Source: Bacteroidales bacterium (lineage in GTDB: Bacteria > Bacteroidota > Bacteroidia > Bacteroidales > UBA932). Taken from it: a DNA stretch of 64,000 nucleotides. The position numbers and the translations under genes were made by a program. The notes beneath the pieces were generated by a model. That model did not search any database. It saw only the letters and a list, made by a program, of their open reading frames with translations, and was not told the DNA's origin. This document shows positions 24,191 to 30,924 of the stretch, piece after piece (the stretch's first letter is position 1; the number at the start of each line of letters is the position of its first letter). The stretch spans positions 361,863 to 425,862 of the forward strand of contig JAFRNC010000004.1 of assembly GCA_017430365.1 (NCBI GenBank). Reading direction: 5' to 3'.

Positions 24191-25345
24191 CTACCTGGTA
24201 GAAAAATGCATGAAAATGTCATCGCCGCCCGCCCCCTTGTTGAGGTCGTAGGCACTTCCACCATCCTTGCCCACAGCGCCGCCGGAAGACGCGTTGAACC
24301 AGATCCCGGTGACGCGACGTCCGTCGCCGAACGAGTCCTGGGTGTAGTAGATGTGGATGTCATCACCGCCGGCATTGCTGTTCAGGTCGCCCTTGATACC
24401 CGTGAAATGACTGCCGCCTTCATACGGACAAAGCGTGTAGGAACGTCCGCCTACCGTAAGGGAACCGGATACCGGATTCGAGCGGGAACTCAGGTACAGG
24501 TCCGTGATGCAGTTGCCGCCCGTGCCGGTCTTGTAGCAAAGATAGATGATATCGCCGCGCGTGCCGGCGTTCAGATCGCTTTCAATCACGGTCCAGCCCT
24601 CCTTACGGGCCTTCGCCTTCAGGGAAGAAACCTCTGAGGAACTCCCGCCGATGAGCTTCACGGCACTGACGTACTTCTCGCCGCCGGATGAAGGCTTCGG
24701 AGAATTGGAGACAGTCGTGGAAGAGGAGGAAGAAGAGGAAGAGGAGGACTTTGTCGTACTGAAGTGCAGGAAGATGTCATCGCCGCCGGCGCCTTTGTTG
24801 AGGTCGTAGGCTTCGTCCGTACCATTCTTGCCGACGGCGCCTTTTGCGGATGCATTAAACCAGATATCGGTAAGCGCACGGCCGTCGCCGAACCGGTCTT
24901 TTGTATAATAAAGGTGGATGTCATCACCGCCGGCATTACTGTTAAGGTCGCCGTTGATGTGGGTGAAATGGATGCCGCCATCTTTGGGGCAAAGTGTATA
25001 TTCGCGCCCTTTCACCGTGATGCTCCCGCCTACGGGATTGTGACTGGAGCTCAGATAGAGGTCCGTGATGCAGTTGCCGCCCGTTCCGGTCTTGTAGCAA
25101 AGATAGATGATATCGCCGTTCGTGCCGGCGTTCAGATTGCTTTCAATCACGGTCCAGCCCTCCTTACGGGCCTTCGCCTTCAGGGAAGAAACCTCTGAGG
25201 AATTCCCGCCGATGAGCTTGACATCGCGGATATAACTCTCAGGTGCGGAAGCAGGTTCATCCTGCTGAATCCGGGCGCCGGAGGCTGCCATGGAAAAGGT
25301 AAACGCCATCAACAAAATGACGAATGCTGAAAACCTTTTTGTCAT
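24191..25345 (-). CDS. Secreted protein with two tandem MABP-type beta-prism domains
   Basis: 384 residues from the ATG at 25345, giving a signal peptide (FVILLMAFTFSMAASGA). The mature protein is two near-identical domains of about 155 residues, each with VKLIGG-SSEVSSLKAKARKEGW, DLNAGT.GDIIYLCYKTGTGG, LNSNAGGDDIH.YYT and a final DLNKGAGGDDIF.HFST. This glycine/aspartate-rich pattern fits the MABP beta-prism domain. A Ser/Thr-rich linker (residues about 205-235) joins the domains. At DNA level the repeats share runs near 100 bp without difference (about 24540-24640 against 25096-25200), so the duplication is recent or homogenised. MABP domains bind lipids in eukaryotes and occur in pore-forming and adhesive proteins; a membrane- or host-binding role is only a guess. 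Confidence 0.82.
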   Translation of the reverse strand: MTKRFSAFVILLMAFTFSMAASGARIQQDEPASAPESYIRDVKLIGGNSSEVSSLKAKARKEGWTVIESNLNAGTNGDIIYLCYKTGTGGNCITDLYLSSSHNPVGGSITVKGREYTLCPKDGGIHFTHINGDLNSNAGGDDIHLYYTKDRFGDGRALTDIWFNASAKGAVGKNGTDEAYDLNKGAGGDDIFLHFSTTKSSSSSSSSSSTTVSNSPKPSSGGEKYVSAVKLIGGSSSEVSSLKAKARKEGWTVIESDLNAGTRGDIIYLCYKTGTGGNCITDLYLSSRSNPVSGSLTVGGRSYTLCPYEGGSHFTGIKGDLNSNAGGDDIHIYYTQDSFGDGRRVTGIWFNASSGGAVGKDGGSAYDLNKGAGGDDIFMHFSTR

Positions 25346-25368
25346 AACGGTATCGTTTGTATTTTTAA

Positions 25369-25376
25369 CAAAAATA
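25369..25376 (-). promoter_or_regulatory. -7 box of the MABP-Kelch/AraC unit
   Basis: Minus-strand TATTTTTG (25376 to 25369) fits TAnnTTTG and is 23 bp before the ATG at 25345, supporting that start. No good -33 TTG at the usual distance. Confidence 0.45.
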
Positions 25377-25479
25377 CCGCTCCACCACCTCATCCTTGTT
25401 TCAATTCCAATAAACGAGTGTCACAAAATCCAAAAAGAATCGTGACACAGGCTAAAAAAATACCCGGCAAGAGCGCGAT

Positions 25480-25599
25480 TCAGAACAGTCCGAACAGACG
25501 GGCGTCGATTTTGTCGGTGATGGTGGCGAAGTCTTCGGGGTTGTTCTGGAAGTCGAGGCCGTCGGCGTCGATGGTCAGGACTTCGCCTTCGTCAAGAGT
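25480..25599 (-). pseudogene. Tail of a deoxynucleoside kinase-like gene
   Basis: The minus strand ends in a frame reading VLTIDADGLDFQNNPEDF then ATITDKIDARLFGLF and a TGA at 25480. This resembles the C-terminus of Bacteroidota deoxynucleoside kinases. Nothing upstream (above about 25599) continues the gene; instead the helicase tail and RadC start on the other strand. It is a remnant left by a rearrangement. Family call is from memory of the pattern and only moderately sure. Confidence 0.45.
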
Positions 25600-25626
25600 C
25601 CGTCCCGTTTCATCGCCAACCGCTGA
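25582..25626 (+). pseudogene. Last 14 codons of a UvrD-like helicase
   Basis: FAFVKSPSRFIANR followed by TGA, matching the tail at 21617-21662 (FSFVKSPSRFIS). It is directly fused to the deoxynucleoside kinase remnant on the opposite strand and precedes radC by 6 bp. In the ancestral arrangement radC evidently followed a full helicase gene. Confidence 0.75.
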
Positions 25627-25632
25627 TGCCCT

Positions 25633-26034
25633 ATGGATACCGTACACAACAGCCATGATGCCGTCCGACTGGTCTATCCCGTGCTCTACGGGCTGGACCA
25701 TGAGGAGGCCTGGGTGATATTCCTGACCTCCTGCAACGGTGTCATCGCGACGGAGATGCTGTCAAGGGGGACACTCACCAACACCGCGATTGACAGCAGG
25801 ACGATACTGAGGCAGGCATTGCTCCACAATGCCGCCTCTATCATCCTATGCCACAACCACCCCTCAGGGAACGAAAGGCCCAGCATGGCTGACATCGACC
25901 TGACGGAAAATCTCCACAAGGCCTGCTCCCTGCTAGACATCCGCCTGATCGACCATATCATAGTAGGAGCGGACGGATATTTCAGTTTTTCGGAAGAACA
26001 GATCCAAAAATACTCATCATCATGGAACAATTGA
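25633..26034 (+). CDS. RadC-like JAMM/MPN domain protein
   Basis: 133 residues covering a whole MPN+ domain. Motifs: HEEAWVIFLTSCNGVI, the invariant TAIDSRTILRQALLHNAASI, and the JAMM metal site HNHPSGNERPSMADID, then DHIIVGADGYFSFSE. It lacks the N-terminal helix-hairpin-helix part of long RadC, as is usual for copies on mobile elements. The SSB gene begins inside its last 13 bases. RadC-type proteins in mobile elements are often beside SSB and anti-restriction genes; their reaction is not settled. A truncated near-copy lies at 21669. Confidence 0.88.
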   Translation: MDTVHNSHDAVRLVYPVLYGLDHEEAWVIFLTSCNGVIATEMLSRGTLTNTAIDSRTILRQALLHNAASIILCHNHPSGNERPSMADIDLTENLHKACSLLDIRLIDHIIVGADGYFSFSEEQIQKYSSSWNN

Positions 26035-26345
26035 ACAAAGTAGAAATCCGGGGCATCGTCGGGAGTGTTTACGTAAAGGACTTTGGAAACACCAAAGTTG
26101 CCAACTTCTCCGTTGCCACAAGTCATGCGTATAAATCTCAGGATGGCAGTCCGGTCCTCGAAACCACCTGGCACAACGTCGTTGCCTGGGAAGGAGGACA
26201 AATCCAAAACTTGGATCAGTTGAAGAAGGGAGCTCTCGTCCATGTCTGCGGGAGGCTGCGGAACCGTAGGTATCTGGCCTCGGATGGGACCGAGAGGGCT
26301 GTCTGCGACATCGTGGCCGGTGCTCTAGAGATTATGGATAAATGA
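26022..26345 (+). CDS. ssb: Single-stranded DNA-binding protein (short, mobile-element type)
   Basis: 107 residues forming one OB fold: LNKVEIRGIVGSVYVKDFG, VANFSVATSHAY, TTWHNVVAWEG and KGALVHVCGRLRNRRY are the usual SSB strands. There is no acidic C-terminal tail (it ends LEIMDK), so it cannot recruit partners as chromosomal SSB does and is more like plasmid or transposon SSBs. It overlaps radC by 13 bp in another frame, which suggests coupled translation. Confidence 0.88.
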   Translation: MEQLNKVEIRGIVGSVYVKDFGNTKVANFSVATSHAYKSQDGSPVLETTWHNVVAWEGGQIQNLDQLKKGALVHVCGRLRNRRYLASDGTERAVCDIVAGALEIMDK

Positions 26346-26417
26346 TTGATTTAGCCGGGGAGGGCAGAAAACTCTCCCCGGCAATCAGCGAAGCAAAGAA
26401 TTTCGATTATTTCTAAG

Positions 26418-26442
26418 TTATTAAGATAATTGTTATATTTGT
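26418..26442 (+). promoter_or_regulatory. Promoter shared with the locus at 28,419
   Basis: A 25-bp block ending in TATATTTG (-7, 26434-26441) is repeated base for base before the small gene at 28462. It drives the tiny Cys-rich ORF and the MG2-type gene. Confidence 0.6.
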
Positions 26443-26446
26443 ACAA

Positions 26447-26497
26447 ATGACGCCTTGTTGTGGAAAGGGATGTTTGATCATTCGCCGTTTTTTATGA
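26447..26497 (+). CDS. 16-residue Cys-rich leader peptide ORF
   Basis: ATG 6 bp after the -7 box opens MTPCCGKGCLIIRRFL, ending in TGA that overlaps the next gene's ATG (ATGA at 26494-26497). A second ORF with the same CCGKGC core is at 28729. Position directly after a promoter and coupling to the downstream frame suggest a leader peptide controlling translation of the MG2-type gene, perhaps through cysteine supply or metal; this is inference and expression is unproven. Confidence 0.4.
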   Translation: MTPCCGKGCLIIRRFL

Positions 26498-28218
26498 ACA
26501 GGTCACTGCCTCTGTTTCTTGCCTTATGTTTGCTCTTTTCAGGGCATCCCCTTTCTGCAGTGGAGCGGGTATATCTGCACTGCGACCGCTCGCTGTATGC
26601 AGCCGGGGAAACAATCTGGATGCGGGGCTGGATCACGGACGATACGGAGGTGCCCACCAGCAAGTTCCTGTATGTGGAACTGTTGCGCGACGGGATGGAG
26701 TCAGTGGAGAAACGCATCAAGGTCAAGGAGCGTAACGGCATGTTCTTCGGGCAGATGGAATTGCCCGACGATTTGGACAGCGGCTGGTACACGCTACGGG
26801 CCTACACCAAGGCGCAGAAGGATTGGCCGGCTGAGGCACTGTTCCATACGCGGGTGCTGATTCGCGGCAGCGGATCGGTTCCGGAATTGTATGGTGGTAC
26901 ACAGGTTGGCATGCACGGCTTGTCCGAATCTGGCTCCACAGTCCTTGTTTCCATGGAGACTGCTTCCGACGGACGACTCTCAGTATTTCTGCACGACAAC
27001 GCGGGCAATCCTGTAGCTGGAAACTTCTCGCTATCCGTCGTTCCCGGGAGTTATGCGGGTTTAGACTTCCAAACTCCCCTCGCACAAACGCAAATATTCC
27101 CTCTCGCTGAACTTTCAGAAGGTGAACGAGAGTATACCCAAGAGCTTGATTTCCTCGTAAAGAGCGTCAGGAACAGGCTGCCGGAACAATATGGCGTGGC
27201 AATAATGTCTCAGGATATCGGCTACTATTTCTCGACTGAAGTCGAGGGTTCCCGCTCCGTTAAAGGAGGTGAGGGACAGCCGTTCCGTATCCCCGAACTC
27301 GATTATCCCGAAGAAACTCTCTTTACGGTCAATGTCACCGGGTCGAAATTCCTCTATCCAGCCGGAGTGGATGAACAGTTCGCCGAGCCATTCGATTACG
27401 GTCCGACCTGGCCAGTCCGTGAAGTGGTGAGGGACACGGCCGCCATACGCGAACGGCTCGAAGGAACTGTTGCGCCTCTTCCATCCGACGACACCCTCAC
27501 TGCCAGCCTGGTCACAGCTGAGAGAAAGCCGGCGTTCTATAGGCCCGGCCGGGCGGTTGGCCCTTATTCAAACGTATTTGAATGGCGGCAGGTGAAGTTG
27601 CGTGAAGAACTGCAGAAATACGACGACATGGACCTGATGGCATATATCGCCTCTCATTTCGCCGGATTGGTTGCCACCTATTCAAGTGATGGTTTGGTTA
27701 TCGGGCGGATCATGTACACCAACCGTTCCGGCTCGATAACGCAAAGGGGCACTTTCAGCCACGGGCAAGCCAAATACAACAACAAGGCCGGTTACCGTCC
27801 GGTTATGCTCTATATAGACGGGAACCGCGAACCCGACTGGGACGAGGCGGCCTCGATGAGCGTGCGCGATGTCCAGAACCTTTATGTATTGCGCGGAACG
27901 GAGGCGGCACTGTACAAGGCCGATGCCGTAGTCCTGCTTGAAAAGCGTCATTTCGACGAGAAGATGCTGCTCGAAAAGGAGGAGTCGGTCAAGAGTACAA
28001 TAGGGCTTCTACCGCTCGGATACCAGAAACCGCAGGCTTTCCCGACAGATCTGCCCATTGACGGCCGACAGGGAGGTACCATCTACTGGAACCCCTGCAT
28101 AAGGACCGACGCATCCGGAAGGGCAGAAATCACTCTTCCCTCTATCCCTGAAGGACAATATATCAGACTGGAAGGTCAGACTCTGGACGGCCGTTTCTTC
28201 TCGGCCTGGCTCAATTGA
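26494..28218 (+). CDS. Secreted MG2 (macroglobulin-like) domain protein
   Basis: 574 residues from the ATG at 26494, giving a signal peptide (LPLFLALCLLFSGHPLSA). The mature N-terminus has the MG2 pattern of alpha-2-macroglobulin-like proteins (VYLHCDRSLYAAGETIWMRG, YVELLRDG, GMFFGQMELPDDLDSGWYTLRAYT). The middle is unrecognised and the end has another beta-sandwich (GTIYWNPCIRTDASGRAEIT, then YIRLEGQTLDGRFFSAWL). Such proteins in Bacteroidota are outer-membrane or periplasmic and are often linked to TonB receptors; a TonB-receptor tail remnant lies just downstream on the opposite strand. Length is shorter than the 800-900 residues of larger relatives. Confidence 0.75.
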   Translation: MNRSLPLFLALCLLFSGHPLSAVERVYLHCDRSLYAAGETIWMRGWITDDTEVPTSKFLYVELLRDGMESVEKRIKVKERNGMFFGQMELPDDLDSGWYTLRAYTKAQKDWPAEALFHTRVLIRGSGSVPELYGGTQVGMHGLSESGSTVLVSMETASDGRLSVFLHDNAGNPVAGNFSLSVVPGSYAGLDFQTPLAQTQIFPLAELSEGEREYTQELDFLVKSVRNRLPEQYGVAIMSQDIGYYFSTEVEGSRSVKGGEGQPFRIPELDYPEETLFTVNVTGSKFLYPAGVDEQFAEPFDYGPTWPVREVVRDTAAIRERLEGTVAPLPSDDTLTASLVTAERKPAFYRPGRAVGPYSNVFEWRQVKLREELQKYDDMDLMAYIASHFAGLVATYSSDGLVIGRIMYTNRSGSITQRGTFSHGQAKYNNKAGYRPVMLYIDGNREPDWDEAASMSVRDVQNLYVLRGTEAALYKADAVVLLEKRHFDEKMLLEKEESVKSTIGLLPLGYQKPQAFPTDLPIDGRQGGTIYWNPCIRTDASGRAEITLPSIPEGQYIRLEGQTLDGRFFSAWLN

Positions 28219-28239
28219 TAAATCACTCCGTCCGGTCAA

Positions 28240-28350
28240 GGGCTTCAATACATCATTATTATGGCAGCGTTGGTGGCGCTGGGAATTCTTGGCGGCGTTT
28301 AGTTTGCCGAAGTTCCATTTTAGGGTGATGAAGAAGTGGCGGCCGAGCAT
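28240..28350 (-). pseudogene. Remnant of the C-terminus of a TonB-dependent receptor or similar barrel
   Basis: The minus strand reads MLGRHFFITLKWNFGKLNAAK followed by a short basic tail. The LKWNFGKLN sequence is the typical last barrel strand of Bacteroidales outer-membrane receptors. No stop follows at the expected place and nothing continues the gene upstream, so it is a broken fragment. Short, hence moderate confidence. Confidence 0.4.
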
Positions 28351-28418
28351 GTTATGCGATCCTTTTTAGTTAGGAATGATAAAGTAAATCGTTGCAAATA
28401 AAAACAAATCCGCTTTAT

Positions 28419-28443
28419 AATTATTAAGATAATTGTTATATTT
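28419..28443 (+). promoter_or_regulatory. Second copy of the 25-bp promoter block
   Basis: Same block as at 26418, again ending in TATATTTG (28436-28443), 18 bp before the ATG at 28462. An internal deletion in the other copy would explain the difference in what follows. Confidence 0.6.
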
Positions 28444-28461
28444 GTGCTAATTATTTGCAAA

Positions 28462-28728
28462 ATGAAAAACCAATACAAGTCTTTCAATCTGCCGGCTAAT
28501 CTCGTAGAAGAGTTGAAGATATGGCGGCAGGCTTTCATGATTGCTGAAGGCCGTACTGTTTCTTATGGCGAAATGATCCGTGTGATGCTGGATAGTATTA
28601 GTTCTGTAAAACCGGAAGTCATCAGGGAGATGGACTTCCTGATTGAACGGCATCCCGAGTTGGCAAATAAGGTCGGCAAGTATCGCGATAGCGAAAGCAA
28701 GGATGAGATGTGCGAGAAAGGATATTAA
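28462..28728 (+). CDS. Small helical protein, possibly ribbon-helix-helix
   Basis: 88 residues from the ATG at 28462; an earlier start at 28444 would lie on the promoter. The N-terminal part (YKSFNLPANLVEELKIWRQAF) has a short beta strand then helix, followed by GRTVSYGEMIRVMLDSI, a layout like ribbon-helix-helix DNA-binding proteins or antitoxins. The C-terminus is charged and helical. No toxin gene is seen next to it. Its TAA is followed at once by the ATG of a 10-codon Cys-rich ORF. It may regulate its own promoter, which is duplicated at 26418. Confidence 0.6.
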   Translation: MKNQYKSFNLPANLVEELKIWRQAFMIAEGRTVSYGEMIRVMLDSISSVKPEVIREMDFLIERHPELANKVGKYRDSESKDEMCEKGY

Positions 28729-28761
28729 ATGCTTTGCTGTGGAAAAGGATGTCATGATTAG
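28729..28761 (+). CDS. 10-residue Cys-rich ORF (CCGKGC)
   Basis: ATG directly after the TAA of the preceding gene opens MLCCGKGCHD followed by TAG. The core matches the ORF at 26447 and the surrounding DNA (GTGGAAA-GGATGT-GAT) is also similar, so both derive from one ancestor. A stretch of about 130 bp without a recognisable gene follows up to 28891. Confidence 0.35.
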   Translation: MLCCGKGCHD

Positions 28762-28891
28762 GTATGCGCATGACTTTTCAGACATGCCGTTAGTGTAAAG
28801 GGGGCGATCAAGGGTAAAGCTGGAATTATTATAGATGGAGACGCAAGAATCTGACTATTCTTTCATTTAAGATAGAAACCATCGTTTAGTA

Positions 28892-30247
28892 ATGAAAAAG
28901 ACTCACATACTGTTTTTGTTCTGCATTATGGCGCTTCTCATCGGATGTGAACCGATTGAGAACAATAATGGCGGTGAGGGAATGCCGATTCTTCCAGAGG
29001 AATCTTACGGCGAGGAGATTGGAACCTTCTATGTGGAAAACCGCAACATGACCTTACGGCTAATGGACATCACGAGTCTTTATCAAGAAGTAGGCTATAT
29101 AAGATGGGCAGTCCCCGTAAATCACGTCTCCTTCCAGAATCTTCCAGAGGCATTGCGGGAAACCGTCAAGGGGCATGCACTCGGAGCCTCGACACAAGTA
29201 TACCAGATGAATTGGCACGGTGAAACAGTGTATCACCTGATCTGTCGCGTGTATGATGACATCACTGGCGTCTACAAGCCTTCCGGGGAGCGAATCGTAT
29301 TCTCCACCATGGGAGAATATATCCAGTTCCTTCAGGATGTCAGCGACGTGAAATGCCTCCTGCTCATCAGTACCGAAGTCGTGAAGAGTGCCGAAGGAGC
29401 ACCAAACATCCTGGAAGGTACTTGGCAAAGTGACTGGTTGCATCTTCATCACGACATCGGCGGCGGAAACGGCAGCGGCATCGACGACCAGGTAGAGCTC
29501 TATGCCAACCTGCCCTTCTCCATCACGGAAATATGCCATTTCAAGCAAGACGGCACGGGCTACCTTCGGACCGTCAAGACACTCAAGAACGGCAAGAAAG
29601 AAGTCGCCTATGATCCTTTCAATTACTGGCTGACCAACTATCAGTCGAATGATGGGTTTACAGGCTACGACTATCTTTGCGTCTTCGCGGCGGGCGATAC
29701 GATCGAATTTACTGCTCGTTCCTGGGACGAGTTCAACAAGGTTTTTGACCGGGCGTTCACCTTCGTGACCTATCCTTGGTACAAGCAGAAATCAGATCCT
29801 TTCTCGAGCAAAAAGGGTGACCCGAAGTACGGCATACCGGAAAAGGACAAGAAGTCTCCGATCGTGGGGCGCTGGACGGGATTCACCAAGAGTGCCGCCT
29901 CTTCTTTTGGCATCGGATCCTACACCTGGGTGTTTCGCGGCGACGGCACGGGGTATCTGCTCTCCGGCCGACACTTCTCCTACTCATTTGCCTATACCGT
30001 GGACGATAAAAACGGCACGGATCTTCTGCTGACTCTCTACAGATACGATACGGGCTTCTACATCCAGGATGGCTTCTGGAAGGAAGGTGACTTGACCTAC
30101 AGTTACGTCCAACATCCTACTCCCCAAGGCAAGAAGATGGAGGCCAGAGTCTACGACGACGGCAACAGCCTTGAACTTCAGGGCTGGACCAGCATAGCCG
30201 CCGACTTCAGCACCACTCCCATCGTCTTTCAGCGGGTGAATAAATAG
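28892..30247 (+). CDS. Lipoprotein with two lipocalin-like or similar beta domains, unknown
   Basis: 451 residues; lipoprotein signal ending LLIGC-E. The N-terminal 150 residues are unrecognised. The rest holds two related segments that start with a Trp (LEGTWQSDWLHLHHD; VGRWTGFTKSAASS), then an aromatic strand ending in DGTGYL (FKQDGTGYLRTVKTL; FRGDGTGYLLSGRHF) and an aromatic strand pair, resembling the small calycin/lipocalin-like domains of Bacteroidota lipoproteins. Likely surface or periplasmic. No obvious operon partner. Confidence 0.7.
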   Translation: MKKTHILFLFCIMALLIGCEPIENNNGGEGMPILPEESYGEEIGTFYVENRNMTLRLMDITSLYQEVGYIRWAVPVNHVSFQNLPEALRETVKGHALGASTQVYQMNWHGETVYHLICRVYDDITGVYKPSGERIVFSTMGEYIQFLQDVSDVKCLLLISTEVVKSAEGAPNILEGTWQSDWLHLHHDIGGGNGSGIDDQVELYANLPFSITEICHFKQDGTGYLRTVKTLKNGKKEVAYDPFNYWLTNYQSNDGFTGYDYLCVFAAGDTIEFTARSWDEFNKVFDRAFTFVTYPWYKQKSDPFSSKKGDPKYGIPEKDKKSPIVGRWTGFTKSAASSFGIGSYTWVFRGDGTGYLLSGRHFSYSFAYTVDDKNGTDLLLTLYRYDTGFYIQDGFWKEGDLTYSYVQHPTPQGKKMEARVYDDGNSLELQGWTSIAADFSTTPIVFQRVNK

Positions 30248-30320
30248 CACAAGCAAAACACGCCAAAGGATTCTTCACTTCTTTACAATCGCTGTATGGA
30301 AGGGGTTTTTGGTAAATAAA

Positions 30321-30342
30321 TAATTGGCAAATTTGCCAATTA
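30321..30342. promoter_or_regulatory. 22-bp perfect palindrome, candidate XRE operator
   Basis: A perfect palindrome with core TTGGCAAATTTGCCAA. The TTTG in its right half (30332-30335) serves as the -33 element of the promoter for the XRE gene, so a bound dimer would block transcription. Confidence 0.7.
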
Positions 30343-30362
30343 AAAAATAATTATTAACTTTG
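30332..30362 (+). promoter_or_regulatory. Promoter of the XRE-HNH pair
   Basis: TTTG at 30332-30335 and TAACTTTG at 30355-30362, 19 bp apart, are consensus Bacteroidota elements. The leader to the ATG at 30420 is about 50 nt. Confidence 0.7.
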
Positions 30363-30419
30363 CCCGAGTTAATAATGAGATAAGGTGGCGGCAACACCTA
30401 TAAATACGGCACCAAACAC

Positions 30420-30923
30420 ATGGACAAAAGTCTTAAAAAGTTCATGGCCACGGAGACCAGGTCCCGTGCCCAGATTCTCGATAGGTATTATGTCGAGGTA
30501 CAGACGCCGGATGGCGAAATCTTCAAAATCATGTCCGACATTGCCAAGTACGACAGCGATGAGTACAAGGCCTATGTCCTCCACTTGATTGAGTTTATTT
30601 TCGACCGGAATTACTCCGACGACAAGGAGCAGATGGTAAACCGCATCAGCCGCGATTTCATTCTCAATGCCGTACCGTCGGTGGGCATGGACTCCGGCAA
30701 TCGGGAGGCAGAGCGTATCCGTATCGGAAAGCGCATCAGGGAGCTCCGCGAGGCCAAGAAGATGGAAGCGAGGGATCTCGCTCTCCTTACGGGCATCGAC
30801 GCCGCCAATCTTTCCCGCATAGAGCAGGGCAAGTATTCCACCGGCGTGGACATTCTTTCCCGAATCTGCGTCATCCTGGACGCGCATCTTGATTTGATTC
30901 CGAACACCGAAGACAATCAATAG
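30420..30923 (+). CDS. XRE-family HTH regulator with N-terminal extension
   Basis: 167 residues. The C-terminal part (about 100-160) is a Cro/C1-type HTH: IGKRIRELREAKKMEARDLA, then LLTGIDAANLSRIEQGKYSTGVDILSRI. The first 95 residues are charged and helical without a motif I know; they might sense a ligand or partner. The gene has its own promoter overlapped by a perfect palindrome, so autorepression is likely. The HNH gene follows after 1 bp. Such repressor-nuclease pairs occur in restriction-like and toxin-like loci, but also in simple homing elements. Confidence 0.82.
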   Translation: MDKSLKKFMATETRSRAQILDRYYVEVQTPDGEIFKIMSDIAKYDSDEYKAYVLHLIEFIFDRNYSDDKEQMVNRISRDFILNAVPSVGMDSGNREAERIRIGKRIRELREAKKMEARDLALLTGIDAANLSRIEQGKYSTGVDILSRICVILDAHLDLIPNTEDNQ

Positions 30924-30924
30924 C

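Noticed and set aside
24191..25345. Repeat array or CRISPR in the MABP gene
   Set aside because: The repeats are two long coding copies within one open frame; unit length and number do not fit CRISPR.
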